From Demequina sp. (GTDB lineage: Bacteria; Actinomycetota; Actinomycetes; Actinomycetales; Demequinaceae): a DNA stretch of 64,000 bases. Positions 26,137-36,491 of this stretch are shown piece by piece. The notes beneath the pieces were generated by a model. It searched no databases, was not told the origin of the DNA, and saw only the letters and a list, made by a program, of their open reading frames with translations. The stretch lies in contig NZ_JADQBF010000070.1 of assembly GCF_016278775.1 (NCBI RefSeq), positions 1-64,000 on the forward strand, written 5' to 3'. Each line of letters starts with the position of its first letter. Position 1 is the stretch's first letter. The position numbers and the translations under genes were made by a program.

Positions 26137-28371
26137 ATGAAATCCCTCGCCCACCTCGCCACCGCCAGGCCCCTGATCGTGCTCCTCGGTTGGATCGCGG
26201 CCGTTGTCGGCCTCACCGCCGCATCGGCCGCCGCTGGCCCCGACTTCCGGGACACCTTCTCCCTGCCAGGCACCGACTCCCAGGCCACCTACGACTTGCT
26301 CGACGAGCGCTTCCCGCAACAGTCAGGGGACGCCGACACCGTCGTCTTCAGCGCCGATTCCGGCGCGCTCACCAGTTGGCAGTCCACGATCGAGGACGCG
26401 CTACGCGAGTTCGCCGCGGTGCCTTCGGTGGCGCTCGTGACCAGCCCCTTCTCGCCGGAGGGCGCATCACAGCTCAGCGCAGACCGCTCCGTCGGCTACG
26501 CGACCATCGCCTACGACGAGGCGGCCTACAACCTGCCGCTCGAGGACATCGAGGCGGTGGGCGAGATCGCGAACAGCCTCAATGGCGTCGACGGGCTCAC
26601 GGTCGGCCACGGCGGCGACCCGGCGTCACGGCTCCAGGAGCCAGAGGTCGGGGTCGGCGAACTCATCGGACTGCTGATTGCCGCCGTCATTCTGGTGATC
26701 GCCTTCGGCTCTGGGCGCGCCGCCACCGTTCCGCTCATTTCCGCGATCGCGGCGGTTGGCGCGACCGTCGGCACACTCGGGCTGCTCAGCAACCTCGGCC
26801 CGCTCACGCCTAGCGCGTCCATCCTGGCCGTCCTGCTGGGCCTCGGCATCGGCATCGACTACGCGCTCTTCATCGTCAATCGCCACCGGATCGCCTTGAA
26901 GTCTGGTCGCGGAACTCGGGACAGCGTCGTCGGCGCGATGACTACGTCGGGCCGCGCCGTGGTGTTCGCAGGGATCACGGTCTTCATCGCGCTTGCGGGG
27001 ATGCTCGTTCCAAGGATCGAGTTCCTGACGGGCCTCGCCATCACTGCCGCGATCACGGTGGGCTTCTCTGTCGCTGCGTCGGCCACTCTCGTACCCGCGC
27101 TCCTCACCCTGTACGGCACCCGCATCCTTGGCCGGGCCGACCGCGCCGCCCTGGCAGAGCACGGACGTGTGCCGGAGCCCGCTGCCACGCAAGGTCGGTT
27201 CGCGACGCTCGTTGAGCGTCGGCCGCTTGCCGCCTCTCTCGCCGCTGTGGCCGTCCTGGCGACGCTGGCGATCCCCGCCCTCGACATCCGGCTGGGCAAC
27301 TCCGACGCGGGCAACGCCCCCTCCGGTACACCGTCGCGTGTCGCCTACGACCTCATGACAGACGGCTTTGGCGCGGGCACCAACGGCGCCGTGGTGGTGG
27401 CGGTCGACCTGGGTGAGTCGGGCACCTTCACGGCCGACGCCCTTGCCGACCCCGCGCAGCTGCCGTTCGAGCTGGCGGAGCTTGCGCGGAGCCTCACGGA
27501 CGACGCAGGGGTGGCCACCGTCATCGGTCCCGTCCCGAACGGCGCGGGAGACGCCGCGCTGTTCCAGGTGGTACCCGACTCTCGCCCCCAGTCTCAAGAC
27601 ACCAACGACCTTGTGGAGCGCATCCGCTCGGACTACGCACCTGCCGCCTCCGGCTACGACGTTCACGTGGGCGGGGCGACGGCCTCCAACATCGATTTCA
27701 CCGACAAGATCGCCGACTCGATCCCGCTGTTCTTCGCGCTCGTTGTCGGCCTGTCCATGCTGGTGCTGCTGGTCGCGTTCCGGTCCCTGGTGCTCCCCCT
27801 GGTGGGCGCAGGGCTCAACCTGTTGAGCGCTGGCGCCGCGTTCGGCCTCTCCGTCGCCGTGTTCCAGTGGGGCTGGGGCCACCAACTGTTTGGTGTGGGC
27901 GACGGCGGGCCAGTCGAGCCGTTCATCCCGCTGATTCTGTTCGCGCTGCTGTTCGGCCTGTCGATGGACTACCAGGTGTTCCTGGTGAGCCGCGTGGCGG
28001 AGCTGTGGCACTCCAGCCGAGACAACGCCTACGCGGTGCGCCGGGGACTCGCCGAGGTGTCGCGCGTCATCGTGGCGGCCGCCTCGATCATGGTGGTGGT
28101 GTTCGGCTCCTTTGTGACGTCCGATGCCCGCTTCATGAAATTGCTCGGACTCGGACTCGCCGTCGCGATCTTCCTGGACGCGTTCGTGATCAGGGTGGTG
28201 CTCATGCCCGCGATCATGCGCGTGCTTGGCGCACGCTCGTGGTGGATCCCGCAATGGCTCGACCGCGTGCTGCCGCACATCGACATCGACGGCAACGACG
28301 TTGACCCAACCCATCGCGCCGAGAGCGCCGACGAGGTGCCGAGAGAGCCCGAACTCGCTCCGGTGCGTTAG
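26137..28371 (+). CDS. MMPL-family RND exporter
   Basis: 744 residues, two homologous halves each with one N-terminal helix, a large outer loop and a cluster of five helices. GLGIGIDYALFIVNRHRIAL and LFGLSMDYQVFLVSRVAEL carry the paired GxxxDY motifs where proton-relaying Asp residues sit, the hallmark of MMPL (mycobacterial large membrane protein) transporters, which move lipids or hydrophobic drugs outward. The ATG at 26137 has AAAGGG 8 nt upstream. A perfect 14-bp terminator hairpin follows. Likely repressed by the divergent TetR gene. Confidence 0.92.
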   Translation: MKSLAHLATARPLIVLLGWIAAVVGLTAASAAAGPDFRDTFSLPGTDSQATYDLLDERFPQQSGDADTVVFSADSGALTSWQSTIEDALREFAAVPSVALVTSPFSPEGASQLSADRSVGYATIAYDEAAYNLPLEDIEAVGEIANSLNGVDGLTVGHGGDPASRLQEPEVGVGELIGLLIAAVILVIAFGSGRAATVPLISAIAAVGATVGTLGLLSNLGPLTPSASILAVLLGLGIGIDYALFIVNRHRIALKSGRGTRDSVVGAMTTSGRAVVFAGITVFIALAGMLVPRIEFLTGLAITAAITVGFSVAASATLVPALLTLYGTRILGRADRAALAEHGRVPEPAATQGRFATLVERRPLAASLAAVAVLATLAIPALDIRLGNSDAGNAPSGTPSRVAYDLMTDGFGAGTNGAVVVAVDLGESGTFTADALADPAQLPFELAELARSLTDDAGVATVIGPVPNGAGDAALFQVVPDSRPQSQDTNDLVERIRSDYAPAASGYDVHVGGATASNIDFTDKIADSIPLFFALVVGLSMLVLLVAFRSLVLPLVGAGLNLLSAGAAFGLSVAVFQWGWGHQLFGVGDGGPVEPFIPLILFALLFGLSMDYQVFLVSRVAELWHSSRDNAYAVRRGLAEVSRVIVAAASIMVVVFGSFVTSDARFMKLLGLGLAVAIFLDAFVIRVVLMPAIMRVLGARSWWIPQWLDRVLPHIDIDGNDVDPTHRAESADEVPREPELAPVR

Positions 28372-28415
28372 CGCGGGACGCGCCTACGCGGGAGCGCGGC
28401 GCACCCTACGGGGAG

Positions 28416-28463
28416 ACGAGAGGCGCGGCTTGCGGGAATCCCCGGGGCCGCGCCTCTCGTTTA
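28416..28463 (+). terminator. intrinsic terminator after the MMPL gene
   Basis: ACGAGAGGCGCGGC (28416-28429) pairs perfectly with GCCGCGCCTCTCGT (28447-28460); loop of 17 bases and a short T run (TTT) after it. Confidence 0.85.
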
Positions 28464-28506
28464 CCCCTTGGCGGACTCCTCAGCCGCCGCGCCGGAAGGA
28501 GCCGCT

Positions 28507-29694
28507 GTGCGCGCATTGCGCAAGATGGTCAGCACCCACGCCACCCCTGCGGACCACAAGGTCACCACGGCCGAGCTGTTCTTTGACCTGGTCTACGTCT
28601 TTGCGTTCACCCAGGTCACCGCCTGGATCGCGCACGAGGCATCCCCACTCGGCGCGGCACAAGGGCTGACGCTGCTGACGGTGTTGTGGTGGACCTGGGT
28701 GCCCTTTGTCCGCCTGGGCAATAGCGTGCGGGCCGATCGCGGCCTCCCGCTCTTGGGTTTCGTCGTGACCATGGGCGCAGTATTTGTCGCCGGGTTTGCA
28801 ATCAACGGACTGTGGGACGCCGACGGCGGCTCCCTACGACCGCTGACCTTCGCGGCGATGTACCTGGTCATTCGCGCGGTCCACGCGAGTATCTCCGCCT
28901 ATGTGTCACGAGACGATGAGCGGGCATTGCGACGGATCGCGTGGCTCGCGGCCGCGTGGCTGCCCTCCTCGGCAATGTTGTTTGTGGGCGCGTTCATGCC
29001 GCCGGAGACGCGACTGTGGTGGTGGATCGGCACCATCGCCGCCGACCTCGCCGCGTCCTACGTGCTCGACGCAGTGGGGCGTAGCCCCGCATTGCGCTCA
29101 GGAGGCCACGTGGCCGAGCGCTACAACCTGATGCTGATCGTTGCGCTCGGCGAGTCTGTGGTCGCCGTCGGTGCGGCCGCCAACCAGGTCGAGTTGGGCG
29201 GAACGCTCCTCGCCTTCGCGTTGGCGGGTATCGCCCTTGCCGTCGGCCTGTGGGGCCCGTACTTCAGGGCAGTGGGGCCAGCGCTCGAGCAGGCCCTCGC
29301 CTCCGCGAAGGAGCGCCTCAAGCCTGCCGTCGTCCGCGACCTGTTCACCTACCTTCACCTGCCGCTGGTCGCGGGAATCATCGTGGCGTCTGCTGGCGTA
29401 GAGGACGCCATCAAGGCGCTGGAGTCCGACGAGCCCAGCGGCGTGGCAGGAACCCTCATCGCCGTCGGCACCGCTGCCTACCTCGCCACCCTCGCCTTGG
29501 TGATGCGCCTGGCCGGCGGGCGGTGGTGGGTACTCGCGGCGGCCGCCCTGTTCGTCGGCACCGCCGTGTGGTGGGCGTCGTCCCTTGCCGTGCTTGCGTT
29601 GCTCGCTGTGGTCGCCGTCGTGCTTGGCGCCGCGACCGTGTTCACACCTGGCCGCTCGGACGACGGCGTGTCCGTTGTGGAGGTTGAAGAGTAG
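28507..29694 (+). CDS. LtrA-family (low temperature requirement) membrane protein
   Basis: 395 residues with about ten membrane helices. TTAELFFDLVYVFAFTQVT near the N-terminus and AERYNLMLIVALGESVVAVG in the middle are the two conserved blocks of the LtrA family. Named after a Listeria gene needed for cold growth, its biochemical role is unknown. The GTG at 28507 has GGAAGGAG 5-6 nt upstream; a TTG 39 bases earlier has no ribosome site. It sits alone between the MMPL terminator and the next membrane protein. Confidence 0.88.
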   Translation: MRALRKMVSTHATPADHKVTTAELFFDLVYVFAFTQVTAWIAHEASPLGAAQGLTLLTVLWWTWVPFVRLGNSVRADRGLPLLGFVVTMGAVFVAGFAINGLWDADGGSLRPLTFAAMYLVIRAVHASISAYVSRDDERALRRIAWLAAAWLPSSAMLFVGAFMPPETRLWWWIGTIAADLAASYVLDAVGRSPALRSGGHVAERYNLMLIVALGESVVAVGAAANQVELGGTLLAFALAGIALAVGLWGPYFRAVGPALEQALASAKERLKPAVVRDLFTYLHLPLVAGIIVASAGVEDAIKALESDEPSGVAGTLIAVGTAAYLATLALVMRLAGGRWWVLAAAALFVGTAVWWASSLAVLALLAVVAVVLGAATVFTPGRSDDGVSVVEVEE

Positions 29695-29759
29695 GGCCCT
29701 TGGCAGACGGAGTAGAGGGTGCGGAAATCCTGCCCGGTTCCCCTAGAGTTGATCTCGCC

Positions 29760-30518
29760 ATGAGCAGCCAACCTGCCTCCCTCTCCCGCGCCGCGGCCGC
29801 GCTGCGTGTCGCGATGTCCCTCCTCATCGTCGGCGCGTTGATCGCCACGCTCACGGACCGCTCCGGCCTGGTGCCGTCCAACTACGTGGACCTGCTCAGC
29901 TACTACACCCTGCAGACCAATGTGGCTGCGCTCGTGGTGTGGACGGCCGTGACGCTGGCCGCGCGCGGGCTCACGCATCCACCACGGTGGCTGGAGATCG
30001 GGCGCGCGTTTGTTGCCGCCAACCTGGTGCTGATCGCGGGCGTCTACTGGATCCAGGTGGCTCCGCTGGGGCTTGAGCACGGCCCGCAACTTGTGGCCGT
30101 TATGATCGTCTCGCACATCATCACTCCTGTGTACGTGGTCCTCGAGCACCTGCTCGTGGGCACCCGCTCGCCGGTTCCCGCAAGACTGCTGCCCTGGTTA
30201 GTGGCCTACCCCGCGCTGTGGTCTTGCGTCGCGGTGGCGCGCGTATGGTCGGGGGGCTGGGTGCCGTACGAGTACCTGGAACCGGCTCGCGGCTTCAGCG
30301 CCGTCGCCTTGACCGTAGCGGTGCAGGGTGTGGCGCTCACCGGGCTCACGTGGGCCGCCATGCGGGCACGCCGGTGGCGACGAATTGCGGACCCTGCCTA
30401 CTCGGAGGACACCTCGCCCACGTCGATCGACTCCTTGCGCAACGACGCCTCCCAGCGGCCCTTCTCCCTAGCGGCCAGCACGGACATCACACCCCAGAGC
30501 CCCAGGTCGTCGATGTAG
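29760..30518 (+). CDS. Pr6Pr-family integral membrane protein
   Basis: 252 residues with six hydrophobic helices. YYTLQTNVAALVVW and HIITPVYVVLEHLL match the six-helix Pr6Pr (FAR-17a/AIG1-like) family seen in actinobacteria, of unknown function. ATG at 29760; TAGAGT (29744-29749) ends 10 nt before it. Its last ~40 codons (30398-30518) lie antisense to the end of the converging DUF1232 gene; the tail from RRWRRIADP on is hydrophilic and may be a non-conserved run-on. Confidence 0.82.
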   Translation: MSSQPASLSRAAAALRVAMSLLIVGALIATLTDRSGLVPSNYVDLLSYYTLQTNVAALVVWTAVTLAARGLTHPPRWLEIGRAFVAANLVLIAGVYWIQVAPLGLEHGPQLVAVMIVSHIITPVYVVLEHLLVGTRSPVPARLLPWLVAYPALWSCVAVARVWSGGWVPYEYLEPARGFSAVALTVAVQGVALTGLTWAAMRARRWRRIADPAYSEDTSPTSIDSLRNDASQRPFSLAASTDITPQSPRSSM

Positions 30519-30664
30519 CCGATGAACGGCAGAAACAGTTCGGGAACCACGTCTATGGGTGAGATCACGTAGACAAGGGTTCCGATCGCGGCAAACCACG
30601 AGAGCGGCGACAGCTTCCAGTTGCCCTTCAGGATCGCCTTGAAGAACTTCATCCACATGCGCAT
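30398..30664 (-). CDS. YkvA-like DUF1232 membrane protein
   Basis: 88 residues. YVISPIDVVPELFLPFIGYIDDL is the DUF1232 core (PIDxxPD-like, about residues 34-55) with a preceding hydrophobic helix. Small proteins of this type are widespread and of unknown function. AGAGGA lies 7 nt before the ATG. It overlaps the 3' end of the converging Pr6Pr gene by 121 bases, unusually long for two genes that both look real. Confidence 0.85.
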   Translation of the reverse strand: MRMWMKFFKAILKGNWKLSPLSWFAAIGTLVYVISPIDVVPELFLPFIGYIDDLGLWGVMSVLAAREKGRWEASLRKESIDVGEVSSE

Positions 30665-30719
30665 CGGGAGATCCTCTCATTCAATTCAGAATAGGAGAAG
30701 CGTATGTCCGCAGTGCGGG

Positions 30720-32114
30720 CTACGCCGAGTCCGCAACATCCTCCGCAGGAAGTTCCGCCTCGGCCATGGCGACTGGATCAAGCCAGAGGCCATCAACGAC
30801 GTCCTGCAGCCTCTGCTCTCCCGTTCCGGCTTCCACGTAGTACTCGCCTTGGTGTCTCCACCCAAGCACGTCGAAGATGTCGACCACAATGAGGTCGAAG
30901 CGTCCGTCCGGCTCTGCGGGTCGCAGTTCGACCGTGGCGTATCGCGCGCCTCGCATTGAGAGACGGCCTCCTTTGGCACCGTCGGCCCAGAAGTACTCGT
31001 CTGGGAGTTCCGCATCGAGGATGGCCTGTTCGACGCCGCTCACGTAGGGGTCGTCCTCAGCAGGATCGACGCGGGTCACCAGGTAGGAAGCGTCATCTGG
31101 GGTTTCGCCCGAGCCCCGGTAGTACGCCGGCACTGCATGGGGCAAGTCCGCATCATCGATGCGGATGCCGCGTTCCGCCGCCTCCTCCATATCGGATTCG
31201 GTGGACCATCCTTCGAACACGGGGAACCGCACGCCGTGGCCATCCCTGATCACCGCGCCCTCCCATGGAGAGGTCCGCTCCACGACCGGCAAGCCCTTCC
31301 ACCCGCCCTCGACGTATATGCCCACGCGCGCATGGCCGTTGAAATTGAGGCCCGAGATGCCCGGACGACCGTCCATGCGGTAGCCGATGCTGATGGTGTA
31401 GCGCGTGGAGACTCTCTCCCATGCTTGCTCGCCTGTGGACCTCGCAACCGGGCGAGCGTAGGTGGCACGGAAGGTGTAACTCGGACCAGGGAACGCCCCC
31501 GTCTCGTAGTCGACCCGAGTAAGGGACAACTCGCGGATGCGTGCGCGAGGCTCGTCCTCGCTATAGGGGGCGGGCTGATATCCCGCCGTCTGACGCCATT
31601 CGAGTCGATCATCGTCGACCAACACAAAGTCGCCCCGGTCGGCTCCCGCCGCGAAGTAGTCACGGAACGGTTCCACCTGGAGAAGATGGCCGTCCGCAAG
31701 ATCCCAGAATGCCTCCTGTGCCGCAGGGGAATCGTCAAAGACCAGCGGCGAGTCGATGACCACCGAGACGAGGAAGTCGAGGGCGGCGCGTGCATGGACC
31801 TTGAGCGCATCCTCTCGGAGCGACTCACGGGCCGACGTGGAAACGATCGCATCTTCTAGATCGATGACCAACCAGGGGTCGCTCGCCGACATGTGTGCGT
31901 AGGTCCCGTATTGATCGCTCCCCGTGCCAGAGACGCCGACGCCGTAGTAGGCGCCGAGGTCCAGCGGCTCCGTGGGTTGAAGCAGCGGTGTGTGCTCCCG
32001 TGGAGGGGCATTGCGGGCCTGAGAAGGAGCGGGCTCGTCGACGTCCGCGCCCGAACATGCCGCAGCACACGCCACCACCGTGATCAAGGCCGTCACTCGC
32101 ATCAAAGATGTCAT
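30720..32114 (-). CDS. large lipoprotein of unknown function
   Basis: 464 residues from the ATG at 32114. The signal peptide ends in VVAC or AAAC (two lipobox-like cysteines); a linker leads to a long soluble region with FDVLGWRHQGEYYVEAGTG near the end and many Asp/Glu, without a family I recognise. It would be tethered outside the membrane. No strong ribosome site; a GTG nine bases upstream is an alternative start. Its 3' end lies about 55 bases from the DUF1232 start on the same strand, so the two could be co-transcribed. Confidence 0.75.
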   Translation of the reverse strand: MTSLMRVTALITVVACAAACSGADVDEPAPSQARNAPPREHTPLLQPTEPLDLGAYYGVGVSGTGSDQYGTYAHMSASDPWLVIDLEDAIVSTSARESLREDALKVHARAALDFLVSVVIDSPLVFDDSPAAQEAFWDLADGHLLQVEPFRDYFAAGADRGDFVLVDDDRLEWRQTAGYQPAPYSEDEPRARIRELSLTRVDYETGAFPGPSYTFRATYARPVARSTGEQAWERVSTRYTISIGYRMDGRPGISGLNFNGHARVGIYVEGGWKGLPVVERTSPWEGAVIRDGHGVRFPVFEGWSTESDMEEAAERGIRIDDADLPHAVPAYYRGSGETPDDASYLVTRVDPAEDDPYVSGVEQAILDAELPDEYFWADGAKGGRLSMRGARYATVELRPAEPDGRFDLIVVDIFDVLGWRHQGEYYVEAGTGEQRLQDVVDGLWLDPVAMAEAELPAEDVADSA

Positions 32115-32186
32115 GACCAGCACTCAAGCAGGAAAGGACCGGCCCTCGTCGAGTGCGAGCCGATTTCTGTGGATAACCTCGAGGAG

Positions 32187-32675
32187 CTACACGACCTCGC
32201 GCAAGTGGCCGGAGTGCACGTCGAACACAAAGCCTCGTACCTGGCTCGTGTCCACCAGGAAGGGGCACCGCTGCAGGCGGGCCATCGACTGACGCAGGTC
32301 CGCGTCAAGGTCCTTGAAAGACTCGGGGCTCCAGGTGGGCTTGAGCCCCGTCTCGTCGAGCAACTCGTTGCGCAGCTCGTCGTCCGTGAAGGTGAGCGCG
32401 CCGCAGTCGGTGTGGTGAATGAGGATGATCTCGCGCGTGCCCAGCTTGCGCTGCGAGATGGTGAGCGACCGGATCACATCGTCTGTGACCACGCCGCCAG
32501 CGTTCCTGATCACGTGGGCGTCGCCGATGTCCAGGCCCAGCATCGCGAACGTGTCGAGCCTGGAGTCCATGCACGCCACCACGGCAAGCTGTCGCTGCGG
32601 AGCGAGAGGACGGTCGGGGATGTACTCGGCGGCGTACGCCGTGTTGTGCTCAAGGAGCTCGTCGGTGATACCCAT
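32187..32675 (-). CDS. beta-class carbonic anhydrase (small type)
   Basis: 162 residues. ACMDSRLD supplies Cys35, Asp37 and Arg39 and IHHTDCG supplies His88 and Cys91: the complete zinc site and dyad of beta-carbonic anhydrases, which interconvert CO2 and bicarbonate. The length matches the short actinobacterial/Mycobacterium Rv1284-like group. The ATG at 32675 is preferred over an upstream one; TACCGT (32683-32688) ends 7 nt before it, so the mRNA is probably leaderless. Divergent from the SDR gene. Confidence 0.92.
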   Translation of the reverse strand: MGITDELLEHNTAYAAEYIPDRPLAPQRQLAVVACMDSRLDTFAMLGLDIGDAHVIRNAGGVVTDDVIRSLTISQRKLGTREIILIHHTDCGALTFTDDELRNELLDETGLKPTWSPESFKDLDADLRQSMARLQRCPFLVDTSQVRGFVFDVHSGHLREVV

Positions 32676-32749
32676 GGGCCATACGGTAACCCGTGGGTGT
32701 CGGAATATGGTGGTGCCGGGCACACGTTGCCACACTCAAGGAGGCCACC

Positions 32750-33532
32750 ATGGCACGCATCTTCATCACCGGCTCCACCCGCGGCATCGGAGCGGAGACC
32801 GCCAGGCAACTGATCGACCTTGGTCACGAGGTGGTGGTCCACGCCCGCAACACCGACCGCGAGCAGGAAGCTCTGTCTCGATTCCCTGACGCCCACGGCA
32901 TCGTGGTCGGCGAGCTGGATAGCCTTGCCTCCACCACCGCCCTGGCGACCCAGGCGAGCGCGCTCGGCCCGTACGACGTGATCATCCACAACGCGGGCGT
33001 CGGCGGGGGCGTCCCCGCGAGGGCCCTAACGGACGACAGATTCGAACGCATCTTCCACACCAACGTGATCGCTCCCTACATGCTGACGGCGCTCATGGAG
33101 CTGCCGCACCGCATCGTCTACCTCACCTCGGGACTCGAAGCCAACGGCACGTGGATCCCTACGGACCTGCAGTGGAACGACCGCACGTGGGACGGCATGC
33201 AGGCATACGCGGACTCCAAACTGCACGACCTGATGCTGGCCCTAGAGGTCGCGACGCGCTACCCCGACGTGATTTCGAACGCCGTCGACCCTGGCTGGAT
33301 CAAGACGGACATGGGTGGTCCCCAAGCCCCGGACCCCGTGGGACTGGGCGCGGAGACCCAGGTGTGGCTCGCGACGTCGGGCGCCGCGGAGGCCACCGCG
33401 TCCGGCCGCTACGTCAAGCGCCGTGAAGAACTTGCGCCCAACCCCATCGCGCTCGACTCGCCATCCCGCACCGCGCTGATCGACGAACTCGAGCGGCTGT
33501 CCGGTGTGACCCTTCCCTCGCGCGAGCAGTAG
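32750..33532 (+). CDS. short-chain dehydrogenase/reductase
   Basis: 260 residues. FITGSTRGIGAETA is the NAD(P)-binding glycine motif, HNAGVGG the structural NAG motif, YADSKLH the catalytic YxxxK, with a Ser in YLTSGLE. The reaction class (alcohol/ketone oxidoreduction) is clear, the substrate is not. AAGGAGG precedes the ATG. A hairpin at 33544-33590 follows and separates it from the converging sugar permease gene. Confidence 0.9.
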   Translation: MARIFITGSTRGIGAETARQLIDLGHEVVVHARNTDREQEALSRFPDAHGIVVGELDSLASTTALATQASALGPYDVIIHNAGVGGGVPARALTDDRFERIFHTNVIAPYMLTALMELPHRIVYLTSGLEANGTWIPTDLQWNDRTWDGMQAYADSKLHDLMLALEVATRYPDVISNAVDPGWIKTDMGGPQAPDPVGLGAETQVWLATSGAAEATASGRYVKRREELAPNPIALDSPSRTALIDELERLSGVTLPSREQ

Positions 33533-33543
33533 CCCAGACGTGA

Positions 33544-33590
33544 CGATGCCCCACCGAACCGCACGCTAGAAACGGTCCTGCGGGGCATCG
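33544..33590. terminator. hairpin between converging genes
   Basis: CGATGCCCC (33544-33552) pairs with GGGGCATCG (33582-33590); an inner ACCG/CGGT pair may tighten the 29-base loop. It lies between the SDR gene and the gguB-type gene and could serve both directions. No T run. Confidence 0.5.
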
Positions 33591-33637
33591 CCCCCTGGCT
33601 CACCACGGGAGAGGTGTGCCAGGTCGGAGGGGTCCTG

Positions 33638-34816
33638 CTATTTGGTACCTGCGCGACGCTTGTTGTACACGTCGAATGCCACGGCGAGCAGCAGCACCAG
33701 GCCCTTGACCATCTGCTGCTCGGGAAGTCCGAGGCCCATCAGCGACATGCCGTTGGACAGCACGGCCATGATGAGACCACCAACCATGGCTCCCGTCACT
33801 CGCCCCACACCACCGGTCACGGCGGCGCCACCAATGAACGATGCCGCAATCGCGTCGAGCTCGAAGAGGTTACCTGCGCCGGGTTGCGCCGAGTTGGTGC
33901 GGGCCGAGTACAGCACGCCCGCGACACCGGCCAGGAAGCCCATGTTGAGCAGGATGCCGAAGTTGACCCACTTGACCTTGACGCCTGACAGCGTCGCCGC
34001 GGTGAGGTTGCCGCCGATCGCGTAGACGTGGCGGCCAAATACGGTGCGCGTCGTGATGATGGTGTACGCCATGATCAGCACGCCCAGGATGATGAGCACG
34101 TAGGGCAGGCCACGGTCTTGCGCGAGTTGCCAGGCGAACGCCATCACCACGACGCCTACGACCACGATCTTGAGAATGAACAGGATGATCGACTCGACGC
34201 TCTGGTTGTACGCGATACGCGCCTGACGACTGCGCCAGGTGCCCACGGCGTAACCCACGACTGCGAAGGCAAAGATCAGCACCGTGAAGAGGTCGTACCC
34301 GTCGCCGCCAAGCCATCCGTTCGCGAAGCCGTTGCCGATTTCTTGATACTGCTTGGGGAACGGCGAAAGTGAGATGGATCCGAGCACGTACCAGGTGGCA
34401 CCGCGGAACAGCAGCATGCCTGCCAGCGTCGTGATGAACGCGGGGATTCCGACGAAGGCCACCCAGAACCCTTGCCACGCTCCTGCCGCGATGCCCACGC
34501 CGATGGCGGCGAGCACTCCCACCCACCACGGCATGCCTTCCTTGATCACCAGGATGCCGGAGACGGCGCCAGCGAATGCGGCGACGGAGCCTACCGACAG
34601 GTCGATGTGCCCGCCGATGATGACGATCACCATGCCGATGGCGAGCACCAGGATGTACGAGTACTGGAGCACGATGTTCGTCAGGTTGCCAGGGCTCAGC
34701 AGCGTGCCGTCTGTCAACTGCGTGAACAGCAGCACGATCGCGACGAAGGCGATGAAGATGCCGCTCTGGCGCAGGTTGCGCAGGATGAGGTCTCTGTAGT
34801 GGTGCGTGCCGGTCAT
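33638..34816 (-). CDS. gguB: CUT2 sugar ABC transporter permease (GguB/XylH-like)
   Basis: 392 residues with about ten membrane helices. [18 protein letters not shown] and [20 protein letters not shown] are the conserved blocks of ribose/xylose-type (CUT2) permeases; [22 protein letters not shown] ends the family. Overlaps the ATPase stop by ATGA (34813-34816), so the ATG at 34816 is secure. Last gene of the transporter operon (binding protein, ATPase, permease), which by gene content most likely imports L-arabinose and related monosaccharides. Confidence 0.9.
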   Translation of the reverse strand: MTGTHHYRDLILRNLRQSGIFIAFVAIVLLFTQLTDGTLLSPGNLTNIVLQYSYILVLAIGMVIVIIGGHIDLSVGSVAAFAGAVSGILVIKEGMPWWVGVLAAIGVGIAAGAWQGFWVAFVGIPAFITTLAGMLLFRGATWYVLGSISLSPFPKQYQEIGNGFANGWLGGDGYDLFTVLIFAFAVVGYAVGTWRSRQARIAYNQSVESIILFILKIVVVGVVVMAFAWQLAQDRGLPYVLIILGVLIMAYTIITTRTVFGRHVYAIGGNLTAATLSGVKVKWVNFGILLNMGFLAGVAGVLYSARTNSAQPGAGNLFELDAIAASFIGGAAVTGGVGRVTGAMVGGLIMAVLSNGMSLMGLGLPEQQMVKGLVLLLAVAFDVYNKRRAGTK

Positions 34817-36384
34817 GACTGCGCCTGTTCCATTTCCTCGGCGCCTCCATTGGCGGCCGAACGTTCTTGGGTCATCAATTTCATCAAGCCCTCTTGAGTT
34901 GCGTCGGCGACATCGACGACGCCGGTGATCCTGCCGAAGGCGAGCGCGTAGATCCGGTCGCACGTGCCCAGCAGTTCTGGCAGTTCCGAAGAGATCACGA
35001 GGACGGCCTTGCCCTCCGCCGCGAGCCGATTGACGATCGTGAAAATCTCGTACTTGGCGCCCACGTCGATGCCCCGAGTGGGCTCGTCGAGGATGACCAC
35101 GTCAGCGTCGGTGTAGATCCACTTGGACAACACGACCTTCTGCTGGTTTCCTCCGGACAGGTTGTTGACCGTCTGCATGACCGTAGGGGTCTTGATGTTC
35201 ATCGACTGGCGATATTCCTCGGCGACCTTGAGCTCTTCATTCCCGTTGACCCAGCCGTTGCGGGTCAGCTTGAAGAGTGCGGCAGCCGAGATGTTGCGGC
35301 GCACGTTGTCGATGAGGTTGAGGCCATACTTCTTGCGGTCCTCCGTGACGTAGGCGATGCCCGCGCTGATCGCGTCGGACACGGTGCGCAGGTGCAACTC
35401 CTTGCCGTCTTTGAGGATGGTGCCGGAGTGAGCCCGCCCATAGGAACGGCCAAAGAGGCTCATCGCAAGTTCGGTGCGACCGGCGCCCATGAGGCCAGCC
35501 AGTCCGACCACTTCTCCTGCGCGTATGAAGAACGAGGCATCCTCGATGATGACGCGGTCCTGCTGAGTCGGGTGGTACACGGTCCAGTCCTTGACGCGGA
35601 ACACCTCTTCTCCGATGTGAGGCTCGTGCGCCGGGTAGCGGTGTTCAAGGTCCCGACCCACCATGCCGCGAATCATGCGGTCTTGGTCAACGTCGGCCTC
35701 AGACATATCCAACTGTTCGATGGTCTTGCCGTCGCGAATAACCGTGGTGGTGTCGGCGACGGACTCGATCTCGTTGAGCTTGTGCGAAATCATGATCGAC
35801 GTGATGCCGCGCTTCTTGAGGGAGCGCAGCAGGTCGAGAAGGTGAGCGGAGTCGACGTCGTTGAGCGCTGCGGTGGGCTCGTCAAGGATGAGGAGCTTCA
35901 CCTCCTTCGAGAGCGCCTTGGCGATCTCGATGAGCTGCTGCTTGCCGACGCCGAGCTGACTGACGGGAGTCAAGGGGTTCTCGTGCAAGCCCACCTGGTT
36001 CATGAGGTCGGTGGCCTCATGATTCGCACGGTTCCAGTTGATGAGCCCTGTGCGTCCGCGGCGTTCGTTGCCGAGGAAGATGTTCTCGGCCACCGTGAGG
36101 TGGGGAACAAGGGCAAGCTCTTGGTGAATGATGACGATGCCGGCGCGCTCTGACTCGTTGATCGAGTGGAAGCGCGCCACTTCGCCTTCGAAGACGATGT
36201 CTCCGTCGTACGTGCCGTAGGGGTAGACGCCCGACAGCACCTTCATGAGCGTGGACTTCCCTGCACCGTTCTCCCCGCAGATGGCGTGAATCTCGCCTTC
36301 CTCGACGGTCAGGGTCACGTCTTCCAGCGCCTTGACGCCGGGAAACTCCTTGGTGATGCCTTGCATCTGAAGGATGGTGGACAC
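34813..36384 (-). CDS. gguA: CUT2 sugar ABC transporter ATPase, double domain (GguA-like)
   Basis: 523 residues: two ABC domains in one chain. The first has GENGAGKST (Walker A, about residue 40) and ILDEPTAAL; the second has [16 protein letters not shown] (signature) and [14 protein letters not shown], with a degenerate Walker A, as usual in CUT2 ATPases. It powers uptake through the permease downstream. The GTG at 36384 with GGAGGT upstream is chosen over an in-frame ATG 51 bases earlier. It follows the binding-protein gene after about 107 bases. Confidence 0.92.
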   Translation of the reverse strand: MSTILQMQGITKEFPGVKALEDVTLTVEEGEIHAICGENGAGKSTLMKVLSGVYPYGTYDGDIVFEGEVARFHSINESERAGIVIIHQELALVPHLTVAENIFLGNERRGRTGLINWNRANHEATDLMNQVGLHENPLTPVSQLGVGKQQLIEIAKALSKEVKLLILDEPTAALNDVDSAHLLDLLRSLKKRGITSIMISHKLNEIESVADTTTVIRDGKTIEQLDMSEADVDQDRMIRGMVGRDLEHRYPAHEPHIGEEVFRVKDWTVYHPTQQDRVIIEDASFFIRAGEVVGLAGLMGAGRTELAMSLFGRSYGRAHSGTILKDGKELHLRTVSDAISAGIAYVTEDRKKYGLNLIDNVRRNISAAALFKLTRNGWVNGNEELKVAEEYRQSMNIKTPTVMQTVNNLSGGNQQKVVLSKWIYTDADVVILDEPTRGIDVGAKYEIFTIVNRLAAEGKAVLVISSELPELLGTCDRIYALAFGRITGVVDVADATQEGLMKLMTQERSAANGGAEEMEQAQS

Positions 36385-36491
36385 GCGCCTACCTCCGTTG
36401 GTGGCTTCGTGGGGGGGGTGGGGGCCGACTCCCACGTGGTGCCGGGCGGGTTGCGCCCGGCACCACGATGGGTTCGGCAGGGAGTGACTAC

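Noticed and set aside
26626..28314. Long open frame (562 codons) antisense to the MMPL gene
   Set aside because: It has a low-complexity His/Arg/Glu-rich translation, lacks a ribosome site and lies wholly under a clear MMPL gene; typical of GC-rich antisense frames.
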